A DNA stretch of 64,000 nt from Kiloniellaceae bacterium (GTDB lineage Bacteria; Pseudomonadota; Alphaproteobacteria; Kiloniellales; J153), in assembly GCA_021776175.1 (NCBI GenBank), contig JAJFGJ010000035.1, positions 1-64,000 on the forward strand, in the 5' to 3' direction. Position numbers and translations under genes: made by a program. Under the pieces are notes generated by a model that searched no databases, was not told the origin of the DNA, and was given only the letters and a program-made list of their open reading frames with translations. Below are positions 1-7,353 of the stretch, piece by piece. Within the stretch, counting starts at the first letter, position 1, and each line of letters begins with the position of its first letter.

Positions 1-117
1 CTTGGGTTCTTGCCGCCTCGCGGCGGCACGGAAATAAAAAAGTGAGTCTCTTGACGCGCCGACGCGCTACCCCCCACCCTAACCCTCCCCCTCTAAGGGG
101 GGAGGGGACTCTTTAGT
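1..117. repeat. Half copy of a MITE-like C/G-rich repeat
   Basis: This stretch holds a GCCGCC...GGCGGC palindrome, an A-rich spacer, a CTTGACGC motif and a C-rich tract ending in AAGGGGGGAGGGG. The same order is found in the right half of the element at 2634-2828. The left half, if present, would lie outside the window. The repeat ends just upstream of the amidotransferase gene and may carry part of its leader. No coding potential is seen. Confidence 0.7.
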
Positions 118-144
118 TTCAATCTATTCACTAGGAACACACGC

Positions 145-1002
145 ATGTCGAACGGTCCTCGTATTCTCGTTGTCGATGGCTATTCCAAGGAAGGCCGCGA
201 CGGCCTCGCCGCCGGCGGCGCGAGCCCGGCGGGCGATCTCTATGCCCGTATGCTTAAAGCCTGCGCGCCCGATTGCGAAACCGACATCGTCTACCCGGCC
301 GATCCCGGCGCCAGCTTGCCCAGCGGCGCCGCGATCGGGCAGTACGACGGTGTTGCTTGGACCGGGTCCAGCCTTACCGTCTACGCCGACGATCCGAACG
401 TGCATTCGCAAATCGACTTCGCCCGCGCCGCTTTCGAGGCCAAGGTGCCAAGTTTCGGTTCCTGCTGGGCGGCGCAAATCGCGGTGGCGGCGACCGGCGG
501 CGTGGTGGCCGGCAACGCGCGCGGGCGCGAGATGGGATTCGCGCGCAAGATCGCCCTGACGGCGGAGGGCCGGGGCCATCCGCTGTACTTCAATAAGAAG
601 AGCGTTTTCGATGCCTTCATCAGCCACGAGGACGAAGTGACGCACTTGCCGCCGGGCGGGGTTCTTCTGGCCTCGAACGGGCACAGCCAGGTTCAGGCGG
701 TCACGGTCACCCACAAGGGCGGCGTGTTCTGGGGCCTGCAATATCACCCGGAATACGATCTGCACGAACTGGCCCGCTTGTGTTTCTGCCGCAAGCAGCG
801 CCTGACCGACATGGGCTTCTTCGCCGACATGGACGCGGCGCAACGCTACGTCGATCTCTTGGAGACCCTGTTTCAGGACCCCAGCCGCCACGATATCGCC
901 TGGCTGCTGGGCGTGGACGAAGACGTCATGAACGAAGACGTGCGCCGCGTCGAGGTTCGCAACTGGTTCGAGTACCTGGTGCGCCCGACTATGCGCGGTT
1001 AG
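145..1002 (+). CDS. Class I glutamine amidotransferase domain protein
   Basis: A 285-residue cytoplasmic protein of the triad glutamine amidotransferase type, which hydrolyses glutamine to release ammonia for a partner or for its own acceptor. The nucleophile elbow reads FGSCWAAQ with Cys107, and the histidine-glutamate pair of the triad lies in QYHPEYD at His201 and Glu203. The length resembles stand-alone GMP-synthase-like amidotransferases that also include gamma-glutamyl transfer or cleavage enzymes. The ATG at 145 lies behind a repeat and no strong ribosome site is obvious. The HD hydrolase gene begins 4 nt after the stop, so the two are probably co-transcribed. The substrate cannot be told from sequence. 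Confidence 0.85.
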   Translation: MSNGPRILVVDGYSKEGRDGLAAGGASPAGDLYARMLKACAPDCETDIVYPADPGASLPSGAAIGQYDGVAWTGSSLTVYADDPNVHSQIDFARAAFEAKVPSFGSCWAAQIAVAATGGVVAGNARGREMGFARKIALTAEGRGHPLYFNKKSVFDAFISHEDEVTHLPPGGVLLASNGHSQVQAVTVTHKGGVFWGLQYHPEYDLHELARLCFCRKQRLTDMGFFADMDAAQRYVDLLETLFQDPSRHDIAWLLGVDEDVMNEDVRRVEVRNWFEYLVRPTMRG

Positions 1003-1006
1003 TCAG

Positions 1007-1627
1007 GTGCCTCCGCGCGTTAGACCTCCGCGTGCCCCGCGCGCTAAACCACCGCGTGCGTGGCAACGCATGCTCAGCGGGCGGCGTTTGGATTTGCTCG
1101 ATCCCACGCCGCTCGATATCGAGATCGAGGATATCGCCCTCGGCCTGTCGCGGGTCGCTCGCTGGAACGGCCAGACCGGCGGCGAGTGGTCGTTCAGCGT
1201 CGCCCAGCATTCCCTGCTGGTCGAACGCCTGGTCATCGCCCTCAAGTCCGATACACCGCCGCGCTGGCGCCTCGCGGCCCTGCTGCACGATGCTCCCGAA
1301 TATGTGATCGGCGATCTCATCACGCCCTTCAAGGCGGCGGTCGGTTTGGACTATAAGGCGCTTGAGGTGAGCCTGATGCGTGCGGTCCACCTGCGTTTCG
1401 GACTGCCGGCGGAAACCCCCGATACCGTCGCCCGCCTGATCAAGCGCGCCGACCGCGCGGCGGCTTATCTGGAAGCCACGCAACTGGCCGGTTTCTCGGA
1501 AACCGAGGCCACGAAGATTCTGGGCAAGCCGCGCCGCCTGCCCCAGCGCCGCTTGCGGCCGTGTCCGCCCGACGAAGCGAAAGAAAAATTCCTCGCCCGC
1601 TTCGCGCTGTTGCAAAGGCAGCTCTAA
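1007..1627 (+). CDS. HD-domain hydrolase, YfbR-like
   Basis: A 206-residue protein with the HD metal-hydrolase signature: His68 in AQHSLL, His94-Asp95 in LLHDAPEY, and a distal Asp in the KRADRAA helix. The arrangement resembles the YfbR group of 5'-deoxynucleotidases, which dephosphorylate dNMPs, but family members have varied phosphatase substrates. The GTG start at 1007 gives an Arg/Pro-rich leader of about 20 residues; an ATG at 1070 (residue 22) is an alternative start that removes it. The gene follows the amidotransferase by 4 nt and is followed by an 84-nt dispersed inverted repeat. Confidence 0.8.
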   Translation: MPPRVRPPRAPRAKPPRAWQRMLSGRRLDLLDPTPLDIEIEDIALGLSRVARWNGQTGGEWSFSVAQHSLLVERLVIALKSDTPPRWRLAALLHDAPEYVIGDLITPFKAAVGLDYKALEVSLMRAVHLRFGLPAETPDTVARLIKRADRAAAYLEATQLAGFSETEATKILGKPRRLPQRRLRPCPPDEAKEKFLARFALLQRQL

Positions 1628-1645
1628 GTCACTTACCCATACCGC

Positions 1646-1729
1646 CGTCGTCCCGGACTTGATCCGGGACCTTCGGTGAGGGCCGGACTCGATACGACCC
1701 GAAGATCCCGGGTCAAGTCCGGGACGACG
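1646..1729. repeat. 84-nt dispersed inverted repeat, copy 1
   Basis: The ends are inverted copies of each other (left arm begins CGTCGTCCCGGACTTGATCC, right arm ends GTCAAGTCCGGGACGACG), separated by a variable centre containing TCGATACGACCC. Copies of the same length occur at 30159-30242 and 46880-46963, with a diverged copy at 61999-62083. All four are intergenic. It would form a long hairpin in RNA and may act as a transcript end or stabiliser. Confidence 0.9.
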
Positions 1730-1819
1730 ATTGTTCGCTTAATGGCCGGTGGCCTAAAAGAATCCGGCTCACAGAGACTTGCCTTGCGCTCAAGACCTTG
1801 CGAACCAAAATAGGCCACC

Positions 1820-2587
1820 ATGACCCTGCCCAGCATTTTGACGCCCGAGCAAATTTCCGGCTTTCACCGCGATGGTTTTGTCCATGTCCCCGGTTTCTAT
1901 GGGGCCGGCGACATGGCCCGGATCGCCGCCTGGACCGGGGAGGTCTCGGCCTGGCCGGAGGAACCGGGCCGGCACATGGTCTACTACGAGGATAGCTTGC
2001 GCGAGCCGGATACGCGCGTGGTCCAGCGGATCGAGGATGTGACCCCCTTCCATGCCGGGTTCCGGGATTTATTCGATCGAGGGCGCATGCCCGGCGCGGT
2101 GGGCGAGCTTTTGGGCGCGCGGGCGGTCCTGTTCAAGGATAAGATCAACTTCAAGATGCCCGGCGGCCACGGCTTCAAGGTTCACCAAGATGCCCAGGCC
2201 GGGTGGAACGTCTACGCGGATTTCTACATTACCGCCCTGGTCAGCATCGACCCCGCGACGGTGGAGAACGGTTGCTTGGAGCTGGCCCCCGGCTGGCACA
2301 AGCGCGGCCTGGTCGGCAGCGAGTGGCAACCCCTCAGCGAGGGCGAGATCGCGGAAATGAATTTTTCCAGTTATCCGACGGCGCCGGGCGATGCCATGTT
2401 TTTCGACTCCTATGCGCCGCACCGCTCCGGCCCGAACAAGACCGATGAATTCAGGCGCGTACTCTACGTGACCTACAACCGCGAAACCCAGGGCGATCAC
2501 CGGGTCCGTTATTTCGCCGACAAACGCAAAAGCTTCCCCCCCGACATCGAGCGCGATGCGGGTGAGAACTACGTCTTTCGGGTTTAG
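1820..2587 (+). CDS. Phytanoyl-CoA dioxygenase (PhyH) family protein
   Basis: A 255-residue Fe(II)/2-oxoglutarate-dependent oxygenase. The metal triad is visible as His122-x-Asp124 in VHQDAQAGW and His201 in APHRSGPN, with Arg residues near 212-213 suited to binding 2-oxoglutarate. The family hydroxylates very different small molecules (phytanoyl-CoA, aminoethylphosphonate, ectoine and others), and nothing here fixes the substrate. It is a single gene between a dispersed repeat upstream and a MITE-like element downstream, just before the hopanoid genes. A link with hopanoid oxidation is possible by position only. Confidence 0.85.
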   Translation: MTLPSILTPEQISGFHRDGFVHVPGFYGAGDMARIAAWTGEVSAWPEEPGRHMVYYEDSLREPDTRVVQRIEDVTPFHAGFRDLFDRGRMPGAVGELLGARAVLFKDKINFKMPGGHGFKVHQDAQAGWNVYADFYITALVSIDPATVENGCLELAPGWHKRGLVGSEWQPLSEGEIAEMNFSSYPTAPGDAMFFDSYAPHRSGPNKTDEFRRVLYVTYNRETQGDHRVRYFADKRKSFPPDIERDAGENYVFRV

Positions 2588-2633
2588 GTTCAAGGATAGC
2601 CGATAGTGATCCCTATGAAACGGATCGAGATAA

Positions 2634-2828
2634 ATGTGTCTCCCTCCCCCCTTGAGGGGGAGGGCCAGGGTGGGGGGTAGCGCGTCCGCGCGTCAAGAAA
2701 CATACTTTGCTGTACCTGTGCTGCCGCGAGGCGGCATAAATACTCGACAGAAAAAAAATGAGTCGCTTGACGCACTGACGTGTTTCCCCCCACTCCAACC
2801 CTCCCCCTCAAGGGGGGAGGGAGGATTT
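2634..2828. repeat. MITE-like element with long imperfect inverted termini
   Basis: The left arm (about 2637-2696) and the right arm (about 2768-2828) are imperfect inverted copies of each other: each has a CCTCCCCCTCAAGGGGG-type tract, then a GGGGGG run, then a GCGTCAAG motif. The centre contains GCCGCGAGGCGGC and an A8 run. There is no open reading frame of note. The right half matches the first 117 nt of the window. It lies between the PhyH gene and hpnB. Confidence 0.8.
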
Positions 2829-2888
2829 TGGTTTCGATCTGCCCACTAAGATTCATTATCGGCTAACTTTGGATAAAGCGTCCGCGCC

Positions 2889-4115
2889 ATGCCGTCCATG
2901 CTCGTTCTAGCCACGGGGCTTTCGCTGCTCATCTGGCTCTATCTGGCGGTCTTTCACGGCCGTTTCTGGCGCGGGACCGAGCGGTTGGCGCAAACCCCAC
3001 CGGCTCTCGCCGACTGGCCCGGCGTTGTCGCCGTGGTCCCGGCGCGCGACGAGGCCGACGTGATCGCGCGCGGCCTGGGCTCGATCCTCACTCAAGACTA
3101 TCCGGGCCGTCTCAAGGTTTTCCTGGCCGACGATCATAGTAGCGATGGAACCGCGCAAGCGGCGCGCGAGACCGCCGCGCGCTTGGATCGAAGCGCGAGC
3201 CTGAGCATTGTTCCGGCCCGCGATCTGCCGCCCGGCTGGACCGGCAAGCTATGGGCGCTTTCCGAGGGGCTGAACCAAGCCCGCCACAGTGAGCGGGACG
3301 CGGACTACGTTTGGTTGAGCGACGCGGATATCGAATACGACCCCGATACATTACGAAAGCTGGTCGCCAAGGCCGAGCTGGAGCGGCGCGACTTGGTTTC
3401 TCTCATGGCCAAGTTGTTTTGCCAGTCGCCCTGGGAGCGTCTGCTCATCCCGCCCTTCATCTATTTCTTTCAAATGCTCTATCCCTTTCCCTGGAGCAAC
3501 GATCCGGCACGGCGCACGGCGGCGGCGGCGGGCGGGTGCATGCTGGTGCGCGCGGCCGCCCTGCGCGCGGCCGGCGGGGTCGAGGCGATCAAGGGCGCTC
3601 TCATCGACGATTGCGCCCTGGCGCGGCGGATCAAGGATTTGACCCTGGGCGGCGATCCGGCGGGCGCGGGCGGCGGTATCTGGCTCGGTCTCACCGCCGG
3701 CGCGCGCGGCATCCGGCCCTACAAGGGCCTGGAGGGTATCTGGAGCATGGTCGCGCGCACCGCCTACACCCAGTTGCGTTATCGGCCCGCGTTCCTGGTT
3801 GGCACCCTGGCCGGCATGGCCTTGATCTACCTCGTGCCCACCCTCGGCGTCCTGCTTTATCCCAGTCACGGCGATGCCGCCGCCGCCCTGCTGGGCGCCG
3901 CCGCTTGGATGCTCATGGCGGTCACCGCCTGGCCGGTATTCCGCCTCTATGGACAGGCGCCCTGGCGCGCCTTGACCTTGCCCGCCGCCGCCATCCTCTA
4001 TGGCGCCATGACCTTCGACTCGGCGCGCCGCCATTGGCTGGGCCGGGGCGGCGCCTGGAAGGGAAGGGTGAGCGAAACACCGGGCGCCCTGGCGCGGCGG
4101 CGGCGGGACCTGTAA
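2889..4115 (+). CDS. hpnB: Hopanoid-associated glycosyltransferase HpnB
   Basis: A 408-residue family 2 glycosyltransferase anchored in the inner membrane. An N-terminal hydrophobic helix (about residues 3-22) is followed by the GT-A domain: VVPARDEADVI, LADDHSSDGT and the metal-binding region LSDADIEYD. Two or three hydrophobic segments sit in the last 130 residues. It matches the hopanoid-cluster HpnB group in length, domain order and position as the first gene of hpnB-C-D-E-shc-hpnG. The acceptor is unproven. The start codon lies just after a MITE-like repeat, which probably separates this transcript from the upstream gene. Confidence 0.9.
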   Translation: MPSMLVLATGLSLLIWLYLAVFHGRFWRGTERLAQTPPALADWPGVVAVVPARDEADVIARGLGSILTQDYPGRLKVFLADDHSSDGTAQAARETAARLDRSASLSIVPARDLPPGWTGKLWALSEGLNQARHSERDADYVWLSDADIEYDPDTLRKLVAKAELERRDLVSLMAKLFCQSPWERLLIPPFIYFFQMLYPFPWSNDPARRTAAAAGGCMLVRAAALRAAGGVEAIKGALIDDCALARRIKDLTLGGDPAGAGGGIWLGLTAGARGIRPYKGLEGIWSMVARTAYTQLRYRPAFLVGTLAGMALIYLVPTLGVLLYPSHGDAAAALLGAAAWMLMAVTAWPVFRLYGQAPWRALTLPAAAILYGAMTFDSARRHWLGRGGAWKGRVSETPGALARRRRDL

Positions 4116-4155
4116 GGTTCCCGCTCTCACACATCGAAACATTTCCGAGGTTTGC

Positions 4156-5052
4156 GTGAACGCTAGCGACGCCATCGAGACGCCTTCCGGCAAGGGCGCC
4201 GGGGACGAAAATTTTCCTGTCGGTTCCTGGCTGCTGCCCGCGCGGCTGCGGCCCCATGTCGCCAAGTTTTATCGTTTCGCCCGCGCGATCGATGACATCG
4301 CCGACAACCCGGACTTGAGCCCCGACGACAAGATCGAGCGGCTGTCGCGTTTCGAGGCGGCGGTCACCGGCGCCGAAACCCATGACCCGGCCCTTGAGAC
4401 CGCGCACCGCATGCGAGAGAGCTTGGCCGAGACCGGCGTTACCTCGCGACATTGCGTGGACCTGGTCGCCGCCTTCAAGCAGGACGCGGTGAAATCGCGC
4501 TATGACGACTGGTCCGAATTGCTGGGCTATTGCAAGCTTTCCGCCAATCCGGTTGGGCGCTACCTGCTCGATCTGCATGGCGAGGCGGCAAGCGTCTATC
4601 CCTTCTCCGATGCCCTGTGCAGCGCCCTGCAGGTCCTCAACCACTTGCAGGATTGCCAGGACGATTACTTGACCATGGACCGGGTCTATCTGCCGCTCGA
4701 TTGGATCAAGTCGGCGGGGGTCGACGAGCGGGTGCTGAAACGCGATTTCTGCACCCCGGGCACGCGCCGGGTCTTGAATCTCTGCCTCGATGAAGCCGAT
4801 GACCTGCTGGTCATGGCGCGGCTTCTGCCGGAACGTCTTTCCAGCCGGTCCTTGGCGATGGAATCCGCCGTCATCCTGCGCCTGGCCCGCAAGTTGAGCG
4901 CCCTCCTGCGTGAGCGCGATCCCCTGGCCGTGCGGGTTGCCTTGAGCCGATTCGATTTCGTCGCTTGCGGCCTGCGCGGCATAGGCGCGGTCTTGCGCGC
5001 CCGGCCGCGCTCGGGGTCGAAGACGATTAAAGCGGCGCGTCAGGGCCGCTGA
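4156..5052 (+). CDS. hpnC: Squalene synthase HpnC
   Basis: A 298-residue trans-isoprenyl diphosphate synthase of the squalene/phytoene synthase fold. In the three-enzyme squalene route HpnD makes presqualene diphosphate, HpnC converts it to hydroxysqualene and HpnE reduces this to squalene. Two Asp-rich Mg-diphosphate motifs are seen: ARAIDDIADN near residue 45 and LQDCQDDYL near residue 165. The start is GTG. hpnD begins 7 nt after the stop, so coupling is likely. Confidence 0.92.
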   Translation: MNASDAIETPSGKGAGDENFPVGSWLLPARLRPHVAKFYRFARAIDDIADNPDLSPDDKIERLSRFEAAVTGAETHDPALETAHRMRESLAETGVTSRHCVDLVAAFKQDAVKSRYDDWSELLGYCKLSANPVGRYLLDLHGEAASVYPFSDALCSALQVLNHLQDCQDDYLTMDRVYLPLDWIKSAGVDERVLKRDFCTPGTRRVLNLCLDEADDLLVMARLLPERLSSRSLAMESAVILRLARKLSALLRERDPLAVRVALSRFDFVACGLRGIGAVLRARPRSGSKTIKAARQGR

Positions 5053-5059
5053 GCCGGTC

Positions 5060-5947
5060 ATGGCGGCAAGCATGGCGGGCAGCAACAGCGTAACGGACAC
5101 CGCCACCGCCACCGCCACCGCCAGGGATCATGTGCGCGCCATCGTCGCCCGCTCCGGCTCCTCGTTCCTCTGGGGCATGCGGATCCTGCCGCGTCATCGC
5201 CGGGACGCCATGTACGCGATCTATGCTTTTTGCCGCGAGGTCGACGATGCTGCCGACGAGCCGGATACGCCTCATAACAAGATGGCGAAGCTGGCGGGCT
5301 GGCGGCGCGAGATCGCGCGGCTTTACAGCGGCCAACCGGCGGGGCCGGTCGGCCTTGCGCTGCAAGGACCGGTGGCCGAATTCTCCTTGCCGGCGGAAGA
5401 GTTCCTTGCCGTGATCGAGGGCATGGAAATGGACGTGCGCGGCACGATTGTCGCCCCCTCGTTCGAGGAATTCATCTTGTATTGCCGCCGGGTGGCCGGC
5501 GCGGTCGGCATGCTTTCGATCCGCGTCTTCGGGGACACCGGCGCGGCGGCGCGCGAACTTGCCGTTGTTCTGGGCGAGGCCCTGCAGATCACCAACGTCC
5601 TGCGCGATGTGGCGGAGGATGCCGAGCGCGGCCGCTTGTATCTGCCGGGCGACCTGCTGGCCAAGCATGGCATGGCCGGCCTGGCCCCGGATCAGGTCCT
5701 GGACCATCCCGGTTTGGCGGCTGCCTGCGCCGAGCTGGCGGAAATCGCGAAAAACCGCTTTGCCCGCGCGCGAAACCTGATGGCCCAGTGCGACCGGCGG
5801 CGCCTGCGCCCGGCCCGCCTCATGCTCGACTCCTACGGCCGCATCCTCGGTCGGCTCGAAGCGCGTGGCTGGGACCGGCCGCGCGAAGCGGTCCGCTTGT
5901 CGCGGCTGGAAAAGCTTTGGTCCGCGCTCCGCTGCCTGTTGTTTTAA
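5060..5947 (+). CDS. hpnD: Presqualene diphosphate synthase HpnD
   Basis: A 295-residue squalene/phytoene-synthase-fold enzyme that joins two farnesyl diphosphates into presqualene diphosphate. The motifs are REVDDAADEPD near residue 60 and RDVAEDAERGRLYLP near residue 182. The N-terminus carries an unusual Thr-Ala repeat (residues 14-21) encoded by four ACCGCC hexamers, before the conserved domain starts. Its stop codon overlaps the hpnE start by one base (TAATG), so the two are translated together. Confidence 0.92.
   Translation: MAASMAGSNSVTDTATATATARDHVRAIVARSGSSFLWGMRILPRHRRDAMYAIYAFCREVDDAADEPDTPHNKMAKLAGWRREIARLYSGQPAGPVGLALQGPVAEFSLPAEEFLAVIEGMEMDVRGTIVAPSFEEFILYCRRVAGAVGMLSIRVFGDTGAAARELAVVLGEALQITNVLRDVAEDAERGRLYLPGDLLAKHGMAGLAPDQVLDHPGLAAACAELAEIAKNRFARARNLMAQCDRRRLRPARLMLDSYGRILGRLEARGWDRPREAVRLSRLEKLWSALRCLLF
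5099..5122 (+). repeat. Hexanucleotide tandem repeat inside hpnD
   Basis: Four perfect ACCGCC units encode (Thr-Ala)4 near the HpnD N-terminus. Gain or loss of units would keep the frame, so this is a possible length-variable site ahead of the catalytic domain. Confidence 0.85.
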
Positions 5948-7221
5948 TGCTGCGGGTTCATATTGTCGGCGCCGGCGTGGCCGGCTTGGCTTGCGCGGTG
6001 CACCTGGCCGGGGCGGGGCGGGCGGTGACCCTGTACGAGGCCGCGGGCCAGGCCGGGGGGCGGTGCCGGTCCTACTTCGACCCGCAAATCGGCCGCATCA
6101 TCGACAACGGCAACCACCTGCTGTTCTCGGCCAACCGCGCGGTTCTCGATTATCTCGATCGCATTGGCGCCCGCGATACCCTGACCGGCCCGCCGCGCGC
6201 GGCCTTTCCGTTTCTCGATTTGCGCAGCGGCGAGCGCTGGACCGTACGGCCCAACGCCGGACCCGTGCCTTGGTGGGTTCTCTCGCAGGAACGTCGGATT
6301 CCGAAAACCCGGATGTCCGATTACCTGGGCGGCTGGCGCTTGGCTTTCGCCGGGCCGGAGGATTCGGTCGCCGACTGCCTGACCCCCGGCGATGCCATGT
6401 GGGAGCGCTTTTGGGAGCCCCTGACCGTGGCGGCCCTCAACACCGCGCCGCGCGAAGCCTCGGCCCGCCTTCTGTGGCGTGTCCTGCGGGAAAGCTTCGC
6501 CAAGGGCGAGTCGGCCTGCCGGCCCCTGATCGCGCGCGACAGCCTCGGCGCCAGCCTGATCGACCCCGCCTTGGCTTACTTACGCGCCCAGGGCGCGGAA
6601 ATTCATTTCAATCGCCGCCTGCGGGCGATTTCCTATCTTGACCAGGGTGCCACGGCCCTCGATTTCGGCGAACACAAGGTAACGCTCGCGGATGGAGACA
6701 CGGTGGTTGCCGCCCTTCCGCCCGCCGCCGCCGCCAGTGTCCTACCGGGGCTCGACGCCCCCCAGGAGACCCGGCCCATCGTGAACGCCCATATTCGCTT
6801 ATCCGCCCCGCCCCAGGCGGCCATGGGGGCCGGGGTGCCCATCCTGGGCCTGATCGGGGGCACCGCCCAGTGGCTGTTTCTGCGCGGCGAGATCGTCAGC
6901 CTGACGGTCAGCGCCGCCGAGGACCTGGTGGACCGCCCGAGCGAAGAAATCGCCACAACCCTGTGGGCCGAGACCGCCCAGGCCCTTAAGCTGCCGGCCG
7001 CGCCCATACCGCCAATTCGGATCATCAAGGAGCGCCGGGCGACCTTCGCTCAGACGCCAAAAGCGGCCCAAAAGCGCCCTCCAGCCCGGACATCGTGGCG
7101 AAATGTGTACCTGGCCGGGGACTGGACCGATACCGGTTTTCCGGCGACCATCGAGAGCGCGGTCCGCTCGGGCCGGACAGCGGCCCGCGTTGTCACAGAG
7201 TGGTCACGGGAGTCACGCTAA
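5947..7221 (+). CDS. hpnE: Hydroxysqualene dehydroxylase HpnE
   Basis: A 424-residue FAD-dependent amine-oxidase/desaturase-like protein that reduces hydroxysqualene to squalene, the last step before cyclisation. The N-terminal dinucleotide fold is clear (VHIVGAGVAGLACAVHL, then an acidic end YEA at about residue 33), and the C-terminal FAD contact reads YLAGDWTDTGFPATIESA. An in-frame reading extends upstream through hpnD, but the ATG at 5947, overlapping the hpnD stop by one base, places the FAD motif at the N-terminus as expected. A gap of about 130 nt follows before shc. Confidence 0.92.
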   Translation: MLRVHIVGAGVAGLACAVHLAGAGRAVTLYEAAGQAGGRCRSYFDPQIGRIIDNGNHLLFSANRAVLDYLDRIGARDTLTGPPRAAFPFLDLRSGERWTVRPNAGPVPWWVLSQERRIPKTRMSDYLGGWRLAFAGPEDSVADCLTPGDAMWERFWEPLTVAALNTAPREASARLLWRVLRESFAKGESACRPLIARDSLGASLIDPALAYLRAQGAEIHFNRRLRAISYLDQGATALDFGEHKVTLADGDTVVAALPPAAAASVLPGLDAPQETRPIVNAHIRLSAPPQAAMGAGVPILGLIGGTAQWLFLRGEIVSLTVSAAEDLVDRPSEEIATTLWAETAQALKLPAAPIPPIRIIKERRATFAQTPKAAQKRPPARTSWRNVYLAGDWTDTGFPATIESAVRSGRTAARVVTEWSRESR

Positions 7222-7353
7222 ATCGTGATCTACCATGGGTGCCGTCCGGGTGCCCGAGCATTGCACTCAAGAGATTGTTTTACTATTTTCCATGGCAGTG
7301 CCCTTCGCTGGATGCGATTCTAGGGTTGCTGGCTCCCACAACAAGATAGTGCC

